From: a bacterium
Lineage (GTDB): Bacteria > JAMCPX01
Reading direction: 5' to 3'
NCBI GenBank assembly: GCA_021787665.1
Contig: JAJYLN010000003.1
Span: 62,001-126,000 of the forward strand
DNA length: 64,000 nt
The notes below the pieces were generated by a model. It was given only the letters and a program-made list of their open reading frames with translations, was not told the DNA's origin and did not search any database. Position 1 is the first letter of the stretch, and every line of letters starts with the position of its first letter. Position numbers and translations under genes: made by a program. Shown piece by piece: positions 30,091 through 39,521 of this stretch.

Positions 30091-32018
30091 AAAGACTATT
30101 GCTGGTTGCACTGATCGCGGTATTGTCCGCGGTCCCTGTCCTGCTGCCGGCGCCGCTGTCCGCTTCAGCCAGCGACCCGCAGCAGGAGGCAGGCGCGATC
30201 GTCGTGCAGGACACAGAGAGGACCAAGGTCTTCAAAGACTTTACCTACACGACCGTTGAGCACGAGCGGGTAACCATATTGAACAAGCGTGGGGTGAATG
30301 CCTACTGCGAGGTCGTACTGCCCTACTCAACCGAATACCAGAGGATAGAGATACTCGATGCAAAGACCCTGACCCCGGACGGAAAAATCCTGAAGCCCGG
30401 GAAGAAGGGCATCAACGACGTCACACCGCCGTTCATCTTCAGTGCGCCCATATACTCGGACGTAAAGTACAGGACGATAACCATGCCTGGCTGTACGCCC
30501 GGTGCTACCATCGACTACACCGTCCGGATAAGGACCATAAAGCCGTACATGAAGGGGAACTTCTTCGATAGCGATTACCTGCAGACGAGCGACCCCATAT
30601 CGCAGTCGACGTACGAGGTAAGCTTCCCCAGGGACGTGAAGTTTGCGTACCGGCAGTACAATTTTATCAGCCCGCCGTCCATTATCGAACGGGGAGACAG
30701 GGTCATGTACACCTGGAAACTCAGGGGCATCAAACAGATCATCCCGGAACAGAACATGCCGCCGATGTCCGAGGTCCTAAACCGTGTCAGGATAAGTACC
30801 GTGGGCTCGTGGGACGGGCTCGCACGATGGTACTGGGGCCTGTCCGGCAAGCAGTACGGTAGCAGCAAGGCTATGGACAGAAAGATCACAAAGCTGACAA
30901 AGGGACTGACAACGACAGACGAGAAGATCCGTGCGATATACGACTACGTGTCGATGAATATCCGCTATGTCGGGCTGGAGTTCGGGATTGAAGGATACAA
31001 GCCCCACAAGGCACAAGACGTATTCAAGAACAAGTACGGAGACTGCAAAGACCACGCGACGCTCCTCATAGCGATGCTGAGACACATCGGCGTGACCGCC
31101 TATCCGGTGCTCGTGGATACAGCCGAAGTCTCGAAGATGGACCCATCCCTGCCATCCCCGGGCCAGTTCGATCACGAGATCGTCGCCATACCGCAGGGCA
31201 AGGGGTTCTGGTTCCTGGACTCGACCTCCGACGTCACGAACTACAAAGACCTCCCGCCGATGGACCAGGGAAGGCAGGTGGTTGTCGTACAGCGGGACAC
31301 GGCGAAGATCGTCGAGACGCCGATATTTTCGCCGGCAAAAAACGCTACGGACGATGTCAGGACGGTGACGATAAACAGGGACGGCTCGCTCAGCGTCGCT
31401 ATGAAGCTTACGTACACGGGCGTCTACGGTATGTACATCAAGGCGATGCTGCGGGGAATGAAGCCGATCCAGAGGAAGACCTTCCTCGAGGACACCGCGA
31501 GCGATGTCTGCCCCGGGGCGGTCGTCTACAGGTATACGATATCGAACATCTACGACCTGAACATCCCCGCAGCGGCAAGCCTCGACTTTACCTGTCAGGA
31601 CTATGTGATAAAGGCGGGGAACCTCCTCATCGTCAAGGTCCCGACGATGTCGATGCAGAACCTCGCACAGCTCGTCGCTCGGGATACGAGGACATACCCG
31701 CTCATGATAGGCTACAACTTTGAGAAGAAGAACTCGATCGTCTTCAACATCCCGGACGGCTACAGCATACGGTACATGCCGCAGAACACGTCGTACAAGA
31801 ACCAATTCGGCACATTCACTATTAACTATCAGAGGCTCGAGAGACACCTCGGATACACCGGTGACATCGTGATACAGGCGTATTCCGTCGAACCGAAGGA
31901 TTACCCCCTGATCAAGACGCTGTTCAACACGGCCGTCATCGGCTCGAAGAACCAGGTCGTGGTGTTCGAAAGGCTGAACATCGGAAGGCATATCATCAGG
32001 CGCAGGAGAAGGAGATAA
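30087..32018 (+). CDS. DUF3857 and transglutaminase-like domain protein
   Basis: Signal peptide; YDYVSMNIRYVGLEFGIEGYKPHKAQDVFKNKYGDCKDHATLLIAMLRHIG (transglutaminase-like Cys), FDHEIVAI, FLDSTS. Confidence 0.88.
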   Translation: MKRLLLVALIAVLSAVPVLLPAPLSASASDPQQEAGAIVVQDTERTKVFKDFTYTTVEHERVTILNKRGVNAYCEVVLPYSTEYQRIEILDAKTLTPDGKILKPGKKGINDVTPPFIFSAPIYSDVKYRTITMPGCTPGATIDYTVRIRTIKPYMKGNFFDSDYLQTSDPISQSTYEVSFPRDVKFAYRQYNFISPPSIIERGDRVMYTWKLRGIKQIIPEQNMPPMSEVLNRVRISTVGSWDGLARWYWGLSGKQYGSSKAMDRKITKLTKGLTTTDEKIRAIYDYVSMNIRYVGLEFGIEGYKPHKAQDVFKNKYGDCKDHATLLIAMLRHIGVTAYPVLVDTAEVSKMDPSLPSPGQFDHEIVAIPQGKGFWFLDSTSDVTNYKDLPPMDQGRQVVVVQRDTAKIVETPIFSPAKNATDDVRTVTINRDGSLSVAMKLTYTGVYGMYIKAMLRGMKPIQRKTFLEDTASDVCPGAVVYRYTISNIYDLNIPAAASLDFTCQDYVIKAGNLLIVKVPTMSMQNLAQLVARDTRTYPLMIGYNFEKKNSIVFNIPDGYSIRYMPQNTSYKNQFGTFTINYQRLERHLGYTGDIVIQAYSVEPKDYPLIKTLFNTAVIGSKNQVVVFERLNIGRHIIRRRRRR

Positions 32019-32066
32019 GGGCAGCTGGCCCTCCGACACGGGCGTGCCGGCTACCCCTTCGCGTAC

Positions 32067-32972
32067 ATGAGATACATCCTGATAGAGGCATTCACCCTCA
32101 TCGTGCTGGGCATGCTGTCCAGACTGCTGGGCCTCGTCGATGAGAAAGACGACCGCATCATAGCGAAGCTTGTCTTCAACGTCACGCTCCCTTTCCTCGT
32201 CTTCCTCGCGATGTTCAACCAGCACCCTGTCTATGTCTATCTGAAGATCACGATTCTTGTCTGGGTCCTGCTCGGCCTGTTCACCGCAGCGACCTATTAC
32301 CTTGCCAAAGGCGTTATAAAAGACCCGAAGAGGCTCGGGGTCTTTGTGATGACCTGCGTCGGCGGGAATACGGCGTTCCTCGGATACGCGGTGATCCAGG
32401 GATTGGTAGGGAGCAGGGGTATGCCCGCTGCCGTGATCTATGACCAGTTCGGGAACGGGATCTTCATCTACACGGTGCTGCTGCTTCTCATGTCCTATCT
32501 CGGCAACAAGAGCCTCGGGCCGCGGGCGCTGCTTTCCGGCGTACTCACGCCGCCTTTTATCGCCCTTATCGTGGGCCTCCTTTTCCCGGCTTCCGTCCAC
32601 ATGCCGGCCTCCATCATGAAGGCGTTTGAACTCGTGGGCGGGGTAACGACCCCCCTTATGATGCTCATTGTCGGCATGAATCTGACACGGTCCCTGGAGC
32701 TGTCGTCCGTTCCCCTCCTCGGCGTCGTATCCGTCGTGAAGCTCGCGATCGTCCCGGCCGCGATGTATCTGCTCGCCGCCGTCGTACGCATGCCTGCGTT
32801 CCCCCTGAAGATAACGGTGCTCCAGGCTGCCATGCCCTCCATGATGACGAGCGTCATCTTCGCACAGATTTACGACCTCGACGAGCCGCTCGCGGCGCAG
32901 CTCGTCGTTGCCACGACCCTGATCAGTTTCTTCACCCTTCCGTTCATCTGGACACTGCTCCGGCACGGGTAG
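32067..32972 (+). CDS. AEC-family (auxin efflux carrier-type) transporter
   Basis: MRYILIEAFTLIVLGMLSRLLGLVDEKDDRIIAKLVFNVTLPFLVF; LQAAMPSMMTSVIFAQIYDLDEPLAAQLVVATTLISFFTLP. Confidence 0.87.
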   Translation: MRYILIEAFTLIVLGMLSRLLGLVDEKDDRIIAKLVFNVTLPFLVFLAMFNQHPVYVYLKITILVWVLLGLFTAATYYLAKGVIKDPKRLGVFVMTCVGGNTAFLGYAVIQGLVGSRGMPAAVIYDQFGNGIFIYTVLLLLMSYLGNKSLGPRALLSGVLTPPFIALIVGLLFPASVHMPASIMKAFELVGGVTTPLMMLIVGMNLTRSLELSSVPLLGVVSVVKLAIVPAAMYLLAAVVRMPAFPLKITVLQAAMPSMMTSVIFAQIYDLDEPLAAQLVVATTLISFFTLPFIWTLLRHG

Positions 32973-33131
32973 TCCGTATACTCCGCTCGGTCACATCGGT
33001 GCCTGACCAACTCACGTCGGACAGCAGCCTTACCTGCACGCTCATACCGGCGCCCCGGGCGAACCCGTGCAAGCGTGCCACACAAAGATTCCCTTTGAAA
33101 TATCTGTACCGCATGGTAAAAGTAACGATAT

Positions 33132-34232
33132 ATGCAGCCAGACGTGAGCCTATTTCCCCTTGCGGGAGCAGGCCCCTTTCTCGGGAAGAACAGACTAAAG
33201 ATAGGACTGGAGATATCCTCTCTGGCGTTCCCCTTGTCCGGCATACAGGTCTACATCAACGGCATCGTCCATGCTCTGCGCAGCTTAGACACGACAAACC
33301 ACTACATCCTAACCACCAAGGCTAAGCAATACCTCAAGCTCAGGGAATACGGAGCTTCATCGTTCTGGCTCAGAAGTTTCGACGTTTATCATGGACTCGA
33401 CGGCTTTCTGCCCGGGGCGGTCCGTGCGGCGCTGAAGTCAGCTATCGTCCACGACGTTCTATTCCTGAAGAGCGGGGACTACCATACCGCAGAGCAGCGC
33501 CAAAGGCTGCTACGTAAACTATACAGGCTGACCAGACGGGCCGATGTCCTTATCACGCCCTCGCTGGCAACGAAAAAAGACCTCTCCGCTCTATTTCCTG
33601 CTGAGAGAATCTATGTCGTTCCGAACGGCTGCTCTGAGTCGTTCAGACCGATGTCAGCGGCCACGCTTGCAGACTTCAGGCAAGGTCTGGGCGTGGACAG
33701 GTATCTGCTCTTCGTCGGTGTCTTCCAGCGTAGAAAAAACATCGAGAGGCTGCTCGACGCGTTCAAGATCATCAGGGGAACGATCCCCGGCCTGAAGCTC
33801 ATTATGGTGACGAGCTACTTTGGCTACGGAAGCACAGAGGTCATGCAGAAGGTCTCGGAGATGAAGGGAGACATCTTCCTCAAAAGGGGGGTGGGTCAGG
33901 AGGAGCTGGTGTCTCTGTATAACGGCGCGGAGGCCTTTTTGTTCCCGAGCCTTGCCGAAGGGTTCGGTCTGCCGGTACTGGAAGCCATGGCGTGCGGCAC
34001 TCCGGTGGTCACATCCAGAATTTCGTCTATGCCTGAGATCGGCGGCGATGCGGTTGTATACTGCGACCCTTACGATACAACCGACATTGCGTCTGTTACG
34101 CTGGACGTGCTGGGCAGCGAAGCGAGGAAACGGGAGCTGAGGCAGCTCGGTCTGTCCCGGGCTGCGGGGTTCACCTGGACAGAGAGCGCACGCGGGGTCA
34201 TGAGCGTTTGGGAGAAAAATCTTTGTCCCTGA
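33132..34232 (+). CDS. Glycosyltransferase family 4-like (GT-B)
   Basis: KIGLEISSLAFPLSGIQVYI...LLFVGVFQRRKNIERLLDAF...FLFPSLAEGFGLPVLEAMACGTPVVTS. Confidence 0.92.
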   Translation: MQPDVSLFPLAGAGPFLGKNRLKIGLEISSLAFPLSGIQVYINGIVHALRSLDTTNHYILTTKAKQYLKLREYGASSFWLRSFDVYHGLDGFLPGAVRAALKSAIVHDVLFLKSGDYHTAEQRQRLLRKLYRLTRRADVLITPSLATKKDLSALFPAERIYVVPNGCSESFRPMSAATLADFRQGLGVDRYLLFVGVFQRRKNIERLLDAFKIIRGTIPGLKLIMVTSYFGYGSTEVMQKVSEMKGDIFLKRGVGQEELVSLYNGAEAFLFPSLAEGFGLPVLEAMACGTPVVTSRISSMPEIGGDAVVYCDPYDTTDIASVTLDVLGSEARKRELRQLGLSRAAGFTWTESARGVMSVWEKNLCP

Positions 34233-35107
34233 AGCTCAGCGTCGTCATACCAAGCTTTAACGGAGCCGGGCGGCTGAAGGACTGCATCCCTGTACTTTTC
34301 AGGGCAATGGCACACGCGGGCTTCCAGCAGGAAGTCATCGTCGTCGACGATGCATCCGGCGATCACAGTGTGGAGTTTATACGGGGAACGTATCCGCAGA
34401 TCAGGCTCTTGGTACACGATATCAACAAGGGGTTTATTTCGAGCGTGAACGACGGAGTCCGAGCATGCACCAACGAGCTCGTCGTGCTTTTGAACAACGA
34501 TGTGATCGTTTACGAGGATACCTTTGATACGCTCGAGCAGGACTTTTCCGACAAGAGTGTATTCGCGGTGAGCTTCCAGTCGCTGAACGACGCAGGAACC
34601 TTCAGGGAGGGGCTTAAAAAGGCACCTTTTGTTCTCGGCTTCTACAAGATCAGGCACGGTGCGCAGGACCAGCCGCTCGATCTCTCCCGGGTATACGACA
34701 CCTTTTATGCTGTCGGCGGACACTGCGCTGTGCGGCGATCAGCATTCCTGGAGCTGGGAGGCATGGACCCCCTCTTCGCGCCCTTTTACTGGGAAGATCT
34801 GGACCTCAGCTTCAGAGCACGACGCGCAGGATACAAGGTGCTGTACGACCCGCGCTGCGTCGTGGTCCACCGGGAAATAGGTACGATTAAGACCCACTAC
34901 GGGATGCGCTATATCCGGCGTATACGGGAGAGGAACAGGCTGCTCTTCCACTGGAAGGGCCTCAGAAATAGACCGTTCCTTTTTCTCCAGCATATCGTGT
35001 TCGTTTTTTTTAGACTGCTCACCGGCGTATTTCTGCTGGACACCGACTTCTATGCAGGGTTCTTCCTCGCGCTAAAGGCGAGGCTACAGCGCCCGATACA
35101 TCTCTGA
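34208..35107 (+). CDS. Glycosyltransferase family 2
   Basis: LKLSVVIPSFNGAGRLKDCIPVL...VIVVDDASGDHS...LVVLLNNDVIVYEDT...GHCAVRRSAFLELGGMDPLF. Confidence 0.92.
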   Translation: MGEKSLSLKLSVVIPSFNGAGRLKDCIPVLFRAMAHAGFQQEVIVVDDASGDHSVEFIRGTYPQIRLLVHDINKGFISSVNDGVRACTNELVVLLNNDVIVYEDTFDTLEQDFSDKSVFAVSFQSLNDAGTFREGLKKAPFVLGFYKIRHGAQDQPLDLSRVYDTFYAVGGHCAVRRSAFLELGGMDPLFAPFYWEDLDLSFRARRAGYKVLYDPRCVVVHREIGTIKTHYGMRYIRRIRERNRLLFHWKGLRNRPFLFLQHIVFVFFRLLTGVFLLDTDFYAGFFLALKARLQRPIHL

Positions 35108-36217
35108 AAGTCTGGCACCGGTCACACGAGCGTCGAAACGCATCTCGGCTCTTTCACGGGACATGCGTCTGAGCCTTTCCCTGAGACTGCCGTCGTCCTT
35201 CAGGCTGCGTATCGCATGCGCTATGTCCTTGTACTCACCGGGCCCGACAAGAACGGCCACATCGCCAACCACCTCCGGTATCGAGCCACTCCTGCTCGCT
35301 ATCACGGGCAGTCCGGATGCCATCGCCTCGAGGAGCACCATCCCGTACTGCTCCTTCCATCCCCGCAGCGGTATACTGGGGAGGACGAAGGCATCGGCCC
35401 GGCTATACATCCCCTGCAGATCGGCATAGGAGACAAAGCCGGTAAACTCGACGAGATCCGAGATGCCGAGCTCATTCGCAGTGTTCCTTACTTCTGCCGT
35501 GGATTCGCCGACCATCAGGAGCCGCACATCCTTCACACCATGCATGTTCAGGAGCCGTAGCGCATTGAGCAGCTCGAAGACGCCCTTTTCGTACACCTGC
35601 CTCCCTATGAACAACACCGTGAAAAATGGACGACGCGTATCCTCGCCGGGTTTGAACCTTCTGACGTCGACGCCGTAGGGGACAACACGTACCGGAGCAT
35701 CTGTTACCCCTTCTACGGCAAGCACGTCAGCGGCGTCCTGAGTGACGGCGTGGATAAGATCAACGTGCTCGAGGGCCACACGCCGCATGGACGTCCACCG
35801 GGGCTTTTGCCGGTACAGGAAGGGGATGTTCTCCCACACGGTGACCACCAGCCTGTACCCGCACCGATCCTTCAGCATGGCGGCCGTATAGGTAGCCTTC
35901 GACTTCAGATCCACCGTGTGGACGATGTCGACGCCCTTCAGCACCCGTGCCAGCGTATGGGGGAAGAAGCGCCGCCTCTGCGCCCGGTCGGCGACAATGT
36001 ACTTGAGCGTGGTTGCAAGGTCCACCAGAGACAGCACCCGCTCCCGTGCCTTCGTGACCACGACGGGCATAACGGGAAGGTCCTCCAGGGTAACATCGTT
36101 GTCCTCCGGGGCGATGGGCACGAGTTCGATCCCCGGCAGATCGAGGTAGTTCTGCATCTCCCAGGGGTTGAGGCTGCGCTCCCTGATTATAGAGACTTTA
36201 CGGTTTCCTTCCCGCAT
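35084..36217 (-). CDS. Glycosyltransferase family 4-like (GT-B)
   Basis: VLFIGRQVYEKGVFELLNALRLL...DAFVLPSIPLRGWKEQYGMVLLEAMASGLPVIASRSGSIPEVVGD; converges on the GT2 gene with about 24 bp overlap. Confidence 0.92.
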   Translation of the reverse strand: MREGNRKVSIIRERSLNPWEMQNYLDLPGIELVPIAPEDNDVTLEDLPVMPVVVTKARERVLSLVDLATTLKYIVADRAQRRRFFPHTLARVLKGVDIVHTVDLKSKATYTAAMLKDRCGYRLVVTVWENIPFLYRQKPRWTSMRRVALEHVDLIHAVTQDAADVLAVEGVTDAPVRVVPYGVDVRRFKPGEDTRRPFFTVLFIGRQVYEKGVFELLNALRLLNMHGVKDVRLLMVGESTAEVRNTANELGISDLVEFTGFVSYADLQGMYSRADAFVLPSIPLRGWKEQYGMVLLEAMASGLPVIASRSGSIPEVVGDVAVLVGPGEYKDIAHAIRSLKDDGSLRERLRRMSRERAEMRFDARVTGARLSEMYRAL

Positions 36218-37242
36218 CAGTCGGCACTGTAGTAGAGCAGCCCGTCCCTCTCGAAGGACCGCACCATATCGTGCTGCTCGAGCAGATCGAGGTGCCCTAT
36301 CACCTCGGACACTGCGAGAAACATGTCCCGCCGGTGCAACTTCCTGAAGAGTTCGCCCATGATGCTGTACGGTGTCGCCGGGGCCTGCCTCAGGATGTTG
36401 TGGATCCTCATCATGCGCTTGTAGTGGAAATTGAACAGGCTCTTGATGTGCGGCTTATGATCATAGATGATCTCGTAGTGCCCGGGGTACACGACCCTGA
36501 GGTCCATTTCATAGAGCTTATAAATGGAGTCTATGTACTCGACGAGGCTCTTCCGACGGCCGCCGGCCGGGTAGAACTCGAGCAGGGGGTTCGGGGAGAG
36601 TCTGGACAGGAGCGTGTCCCCGGAGAGCATGAAATTTTTCTCCCGGTCGTACAGGCATATCGAGCCGGCCGTATGACCCGGCGTGTGGATGACCTCGAGG
36701 CTGCCGCCGTCATAGGGCATGAATGCGCCCGGGGCCATGAACGACACATTCTCCGGTTTCTGGACAAAGCTGTCGAAAAACTGCAGCGCGATCCGCATCA
36801 TTTCGAGCACGCTTTCCGGCAGTCCGTAACGCCGTAGCTGATCCCCGTACAGCGACGCGTCGAACGAATTGTCCATATTGCCGAGCTCTTTCTCGTGAAC
36901 ATAGAGCCTGTCTGCCATCCCGCTCTTTACGAGCCTGGCCGCTGCACCGAAGTGGTCAATGTGGCCATGCGTCAGATAGATCGCATCAAGGTGTTCGACA
37001 CCGCATGCGCGCAGGGCATCGAGCAGTACGTCGTAGGAATCCTGTCTGCTGGTGCCGGTGTCGATGAGTACGGACCGGCGCCTGCCCAGGACGTAGACGT
37101 TGACGTGCTGGACCTGCGGGAACGGCAGGGGAAGGACGATCTTCCTGACCAATCCGTTTTCAAACACCGCCGGCTTCTGGATATCCGCCCCGTACGGCTT
37201 CTCACCCTCAGCCGGGGCTTGCTCCGGTGTATGGTCGCTCAT
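36217..37242 (-). CDS. MBL-fold metallo-hydrolase
   Basis: VLIDTGTSRQDSY, YLTHGHIDHFGAAARLVKSG, EVIHTPGHTAGSICLYDREKNFMLSGDTLL, VYPGHYE. Confidence 0.93.
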   Translation of the reverse strand: MSDHTPEQAPAEGEKPYGADIQKPAVFENGLVRKIVLPLPFPQVQHVNVYVLGRRRSVLIDTGTSRQDSYDVLLDALRACGVEHLDAIYLTHGHIDHFGAAARLVKSGMADRLYVHEKELGNMDNSFDASLYGDQLRRYGLPESVLEMMRIALQFFDSFVQKPENVSFMAPGAFMPYDGGSLEVIHTPGHTAGSICLYDREKNFMLSGDTLLSRLSPNPLLEFYPAGGRRKSLVEYIDSIYKLYEMDLRVVYPGHYEIIYDHKPHIKSLFNFHYKRMMRIHNILRQAPATPYSIMGELFRKLHRRDMFLAVSEVIGHLDLLEQHDMVRSFERDGLLYYSAD

Positions 37243-37284
37243 CTTGCCAATACGGCTTCCGGGTCCGTGGTCCTCGCCGGCCGC

Positions 37285-39078
37285 TTATTGAGCATAGAGG
37301 CCTTCTATCGCATCCTTGTACTTCTCCATGATGACCCTCCTCTTGACCTTCAGGGTCGGAGTAAGCTCGCCCGTCTCCTGCGTGAACTCGTTGGGCAGCA
37401 CCTTTATCTTCTTTATGGTCTCATACTTTGCGAGCGTTGCATTCACCCCGTCAATAGCGCCCTGAATAAGACCGATGATCGTAGGGCTTTCGACGAGCTC
37501 CCTGCGGTCCTTGTAAGCGATGTTGTTCTGTTTTGCGTAGGACTCGATCGCATCGAACTTGGGGACCACCAGTGCGACACAATAAGGCTTCTTGTCGCCA
37601 ATCATCGCGACTTGCTCGATATACCGGTTCATCTTGAGCATGTTCTCGATAGGCTGCGGCGCGATGTTCTTGCCCCCGGCCGTCACGATAAGGTCCTTCT
37701 TCCGGTCCGTGATATGCAGGTAACCGTCATTGTCCAGAAACCCGATGTCCCCGGTATGGAAGTAACCGTCCTTCTCTATGGCCTCGGCGGTCGCCTCGGG
37801 TTTCTTGAAGTAGCCCTTCATGATCATGGGTCCCCGCGCCAGGATCTCGCCGTCCGGCGCGATCTTTATCTCGCAGCCCGGGATGGGCTTGCCGGCCGTG
37901 CCGAACTTCATCTTGCCCAAGGGATTCACTGTCAAAACCGGCGACGTCTCCGTCAGGCCGTAGCCCTCGATGATCGTCACGTTCGCAGCATAGAAAAACT
38001 CGCCGAGCTCCTTCGAAAGCGGCGCGCCGCCGGAAACGAAGAACAGCAGCCTCCCCCCGAGAATGGCCCGTATCTTGCTGAACACGAGTTTCATCGCGAG
38101 CGCATACCTGAGCTTCAGGAGCAGGGGCAGGGGCTTGCCGTCGAGCTTGTACGGCATCGTCTGCTTACCCGTATTGAGCGCCCAGTAGAATATTTTTTTC
38201 TTCGTGGCAGGGCCGGTCTCAACGCCCTCCAGGATCCTGGCGTACATCTTCTCGTAGACCCGAGGCACCGAGACCATCGCATGGGGCCGTATCTCGGCCA
38301 TGTTGTCCACGATCTTATCTATGCTTTCTGCGTAGGCGATCGTTGCGCCATAGAAAAGCATCGTATAGTAGCCGGCTGTCCGCTCGAAGACGTGGCTCAG
38401 CGGCAGAAACGACAGCGCTACGAAGGTATCGTCGATCGGCACGTAGGAAGCTATGTCCTCGCAGTTCGAGAGGATGTTCCTGTGGGTCAGCATCGCGCCT
38501 TTGGGGTCCCCGGTCGTCCCGGAGGTGTAGATGATCGTGATCAGATCGTCAGGCTGCGTCGTCTGGTAGCGCTGATCGAGTGCGGCCCGGTCTTTCGCGG
38601 TGCTGCCTATCTTCCTGAGCTCGTCCAGTGTCATGACGAAATCCGGTGCAGGGTTTGCATCGATGACGTCCATGATGATGACCTTCTTGAGCTTCGGGAC
38701 GCCCGACCGAACCTTCAGTACCTTGTCGAGTTGGATTCTGTTCGACACGAACAGGTACTGCGCCTCGGCGTCGTTGACGATGTATTGGACCTGCTGGGGC
38801 GTGTTCGTCGCATAGATGGGCACGTTCACGCCGCCGGCGCTTATGATTCCGAGATCCACATGCGCCCATGCCGGCCTGTTCTCCGAAAGCAAACAGACGC
38901 TGTCCTTCTGCTTCAGGCCAAGCTCTATCAGGCCGAGCCCCACGTGCTCAGCGGCATCCTTCATCTGGTTCCACGATAGATCCATCCATCTGCCGTCCTT
39001 CTTGTAACGTTGCACGACCCTGTTGCCGTACTTTTTGACCTGGGAAAAAAACATTTCGGGAATATTCTTGTACTTCAT
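37285..39078 (-). CDS. AMP-dependent synthetase/ligase (long-chain fatty-acid--CoA ligase type)
   Basis: TIIYTSGTTGDPKGAMLTHRNIL, GYGLTETSPVLTVNP, YFHTGDIGFLDNDGYLHITDRKKDLIVTAGGKNIAPQPIEN. Confidence 0.95.
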   Translation of the reverse strand: MKYKNIPEMFFSQVKKYGNRVVQRYKKDGRWMDLSWNQMKDAAEHVGLGLIELGLKQKDSVCLLSENRPAWAHVDLGIISAGGVNVPIYATNTPQQVQYIVNDAEAQYLFVSNRIQLDKVLKVRSGVPKLKKVIIMDVIDANPAPDFVMTLDELRKIGSTAKDRAALDQRYQTTQPDDLITIIYTSGTTGDPKGAMLTHRNILSNCEDIASYVPIDDTFVALSFLPLSHVFERTAGYYTMLFYGATIAYAESIDKIVDNMAEIRPHAMVSVPRVYEKMYARILEGVETGPATKKKIFYWALNTGKQTMPYKLDGKPLPLLLKLRYALAMKLVFSKIRAILGGRLLFFVSGGAPLSKELGEFFYAANVTIIEGYGLTETSPVLTVNPLGKMKFGTAGKPIPGCEIKIAPDGEILARGPMIMKGYFKKPEATAEAIEKDGYFHTGDIGFLDNDGYLHITDRKKDLIVTAGGKNIAPQPIENMLKMNRYIEQVAMIGDKKPYCVALVVPKFDAIESYAKQNNIAYKDRRELVESPTIIGLIQGAIDGVNATLAKYETIKKIKVLPNEFTQETGELTPTLKVKRRVIMEKYKDAIEGLYAQ

Positions 39079-39259
39079 GTGTGACCTCCTCTGCTTTCTC
39101 TCTATCCACAAACAGGATGCAAGTCAAACCTTTCGCCCTACGATGAGGTTTCTGAAAATGGCGTTTTTGATGAAGTGCAGCAAGCTACGAAGTGAGGGAA
39201 GCGCTGTTTTCGCGGCTTCCTCTCGCTGTTCACGGGAAAAATCCTTCCTTTATTGGCGC

Positions 39260-39517
39260 CTATCCGTCTATCACCGTCACCGAGAAGGAGTCATTTGCCG
39301 GGTCATAGGACAGCCTGTACTTCTGCTTGCCCGTCTTGTCCTTGAAGGTCGTCGTGTTATCGGTATTACTTTTGGCCTCTTTCATGATGAACTTGAGATA
39401 AAAGAGGTTCTGCTCTTTTATCCGCTTCAATTCTTCCAGCCCTTCGGGGTCGCCGGTCAACTTCATGGTTTCACGTTTCCGGGGGGGCATGGTAACCCAC
39501 GCCCCCGCCAGATCCAT
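39260..39517 (-). CDS. Small hypothetical protein
   Basis: 85 aa ORF ending ...KTGKQKYRLSYDPANDSFSVTVIDG; directly downstream of the OmpA-family gene on the same strand. Confidence 0.5.
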   Translation of the reverse strand: MDLAGAWVTMPPRKRETMKLTGDPEGLEELKRIKEQNLFYLKFIMKEAKSNTDNTTTFKDKTGKQKYRLSYDPANDSFSVTVIDG

Positions 39518-39521
39518 GCTT

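Noticed and set aside
30777-32966. 729-aa minus-strand ORF
   Set aside because: Antisense shadow of the DUF3857 and AEC genes; Arg/His/Asp/Glu-rich composition typical of reverse-frame GC-rich coding DNA, no family features.
36895-38979. 694-aa plus-strand ORF
   Set aside because: Antisense to MBL hydrolase and AMP-ligase genes that have clear motifs; shadow ORF.
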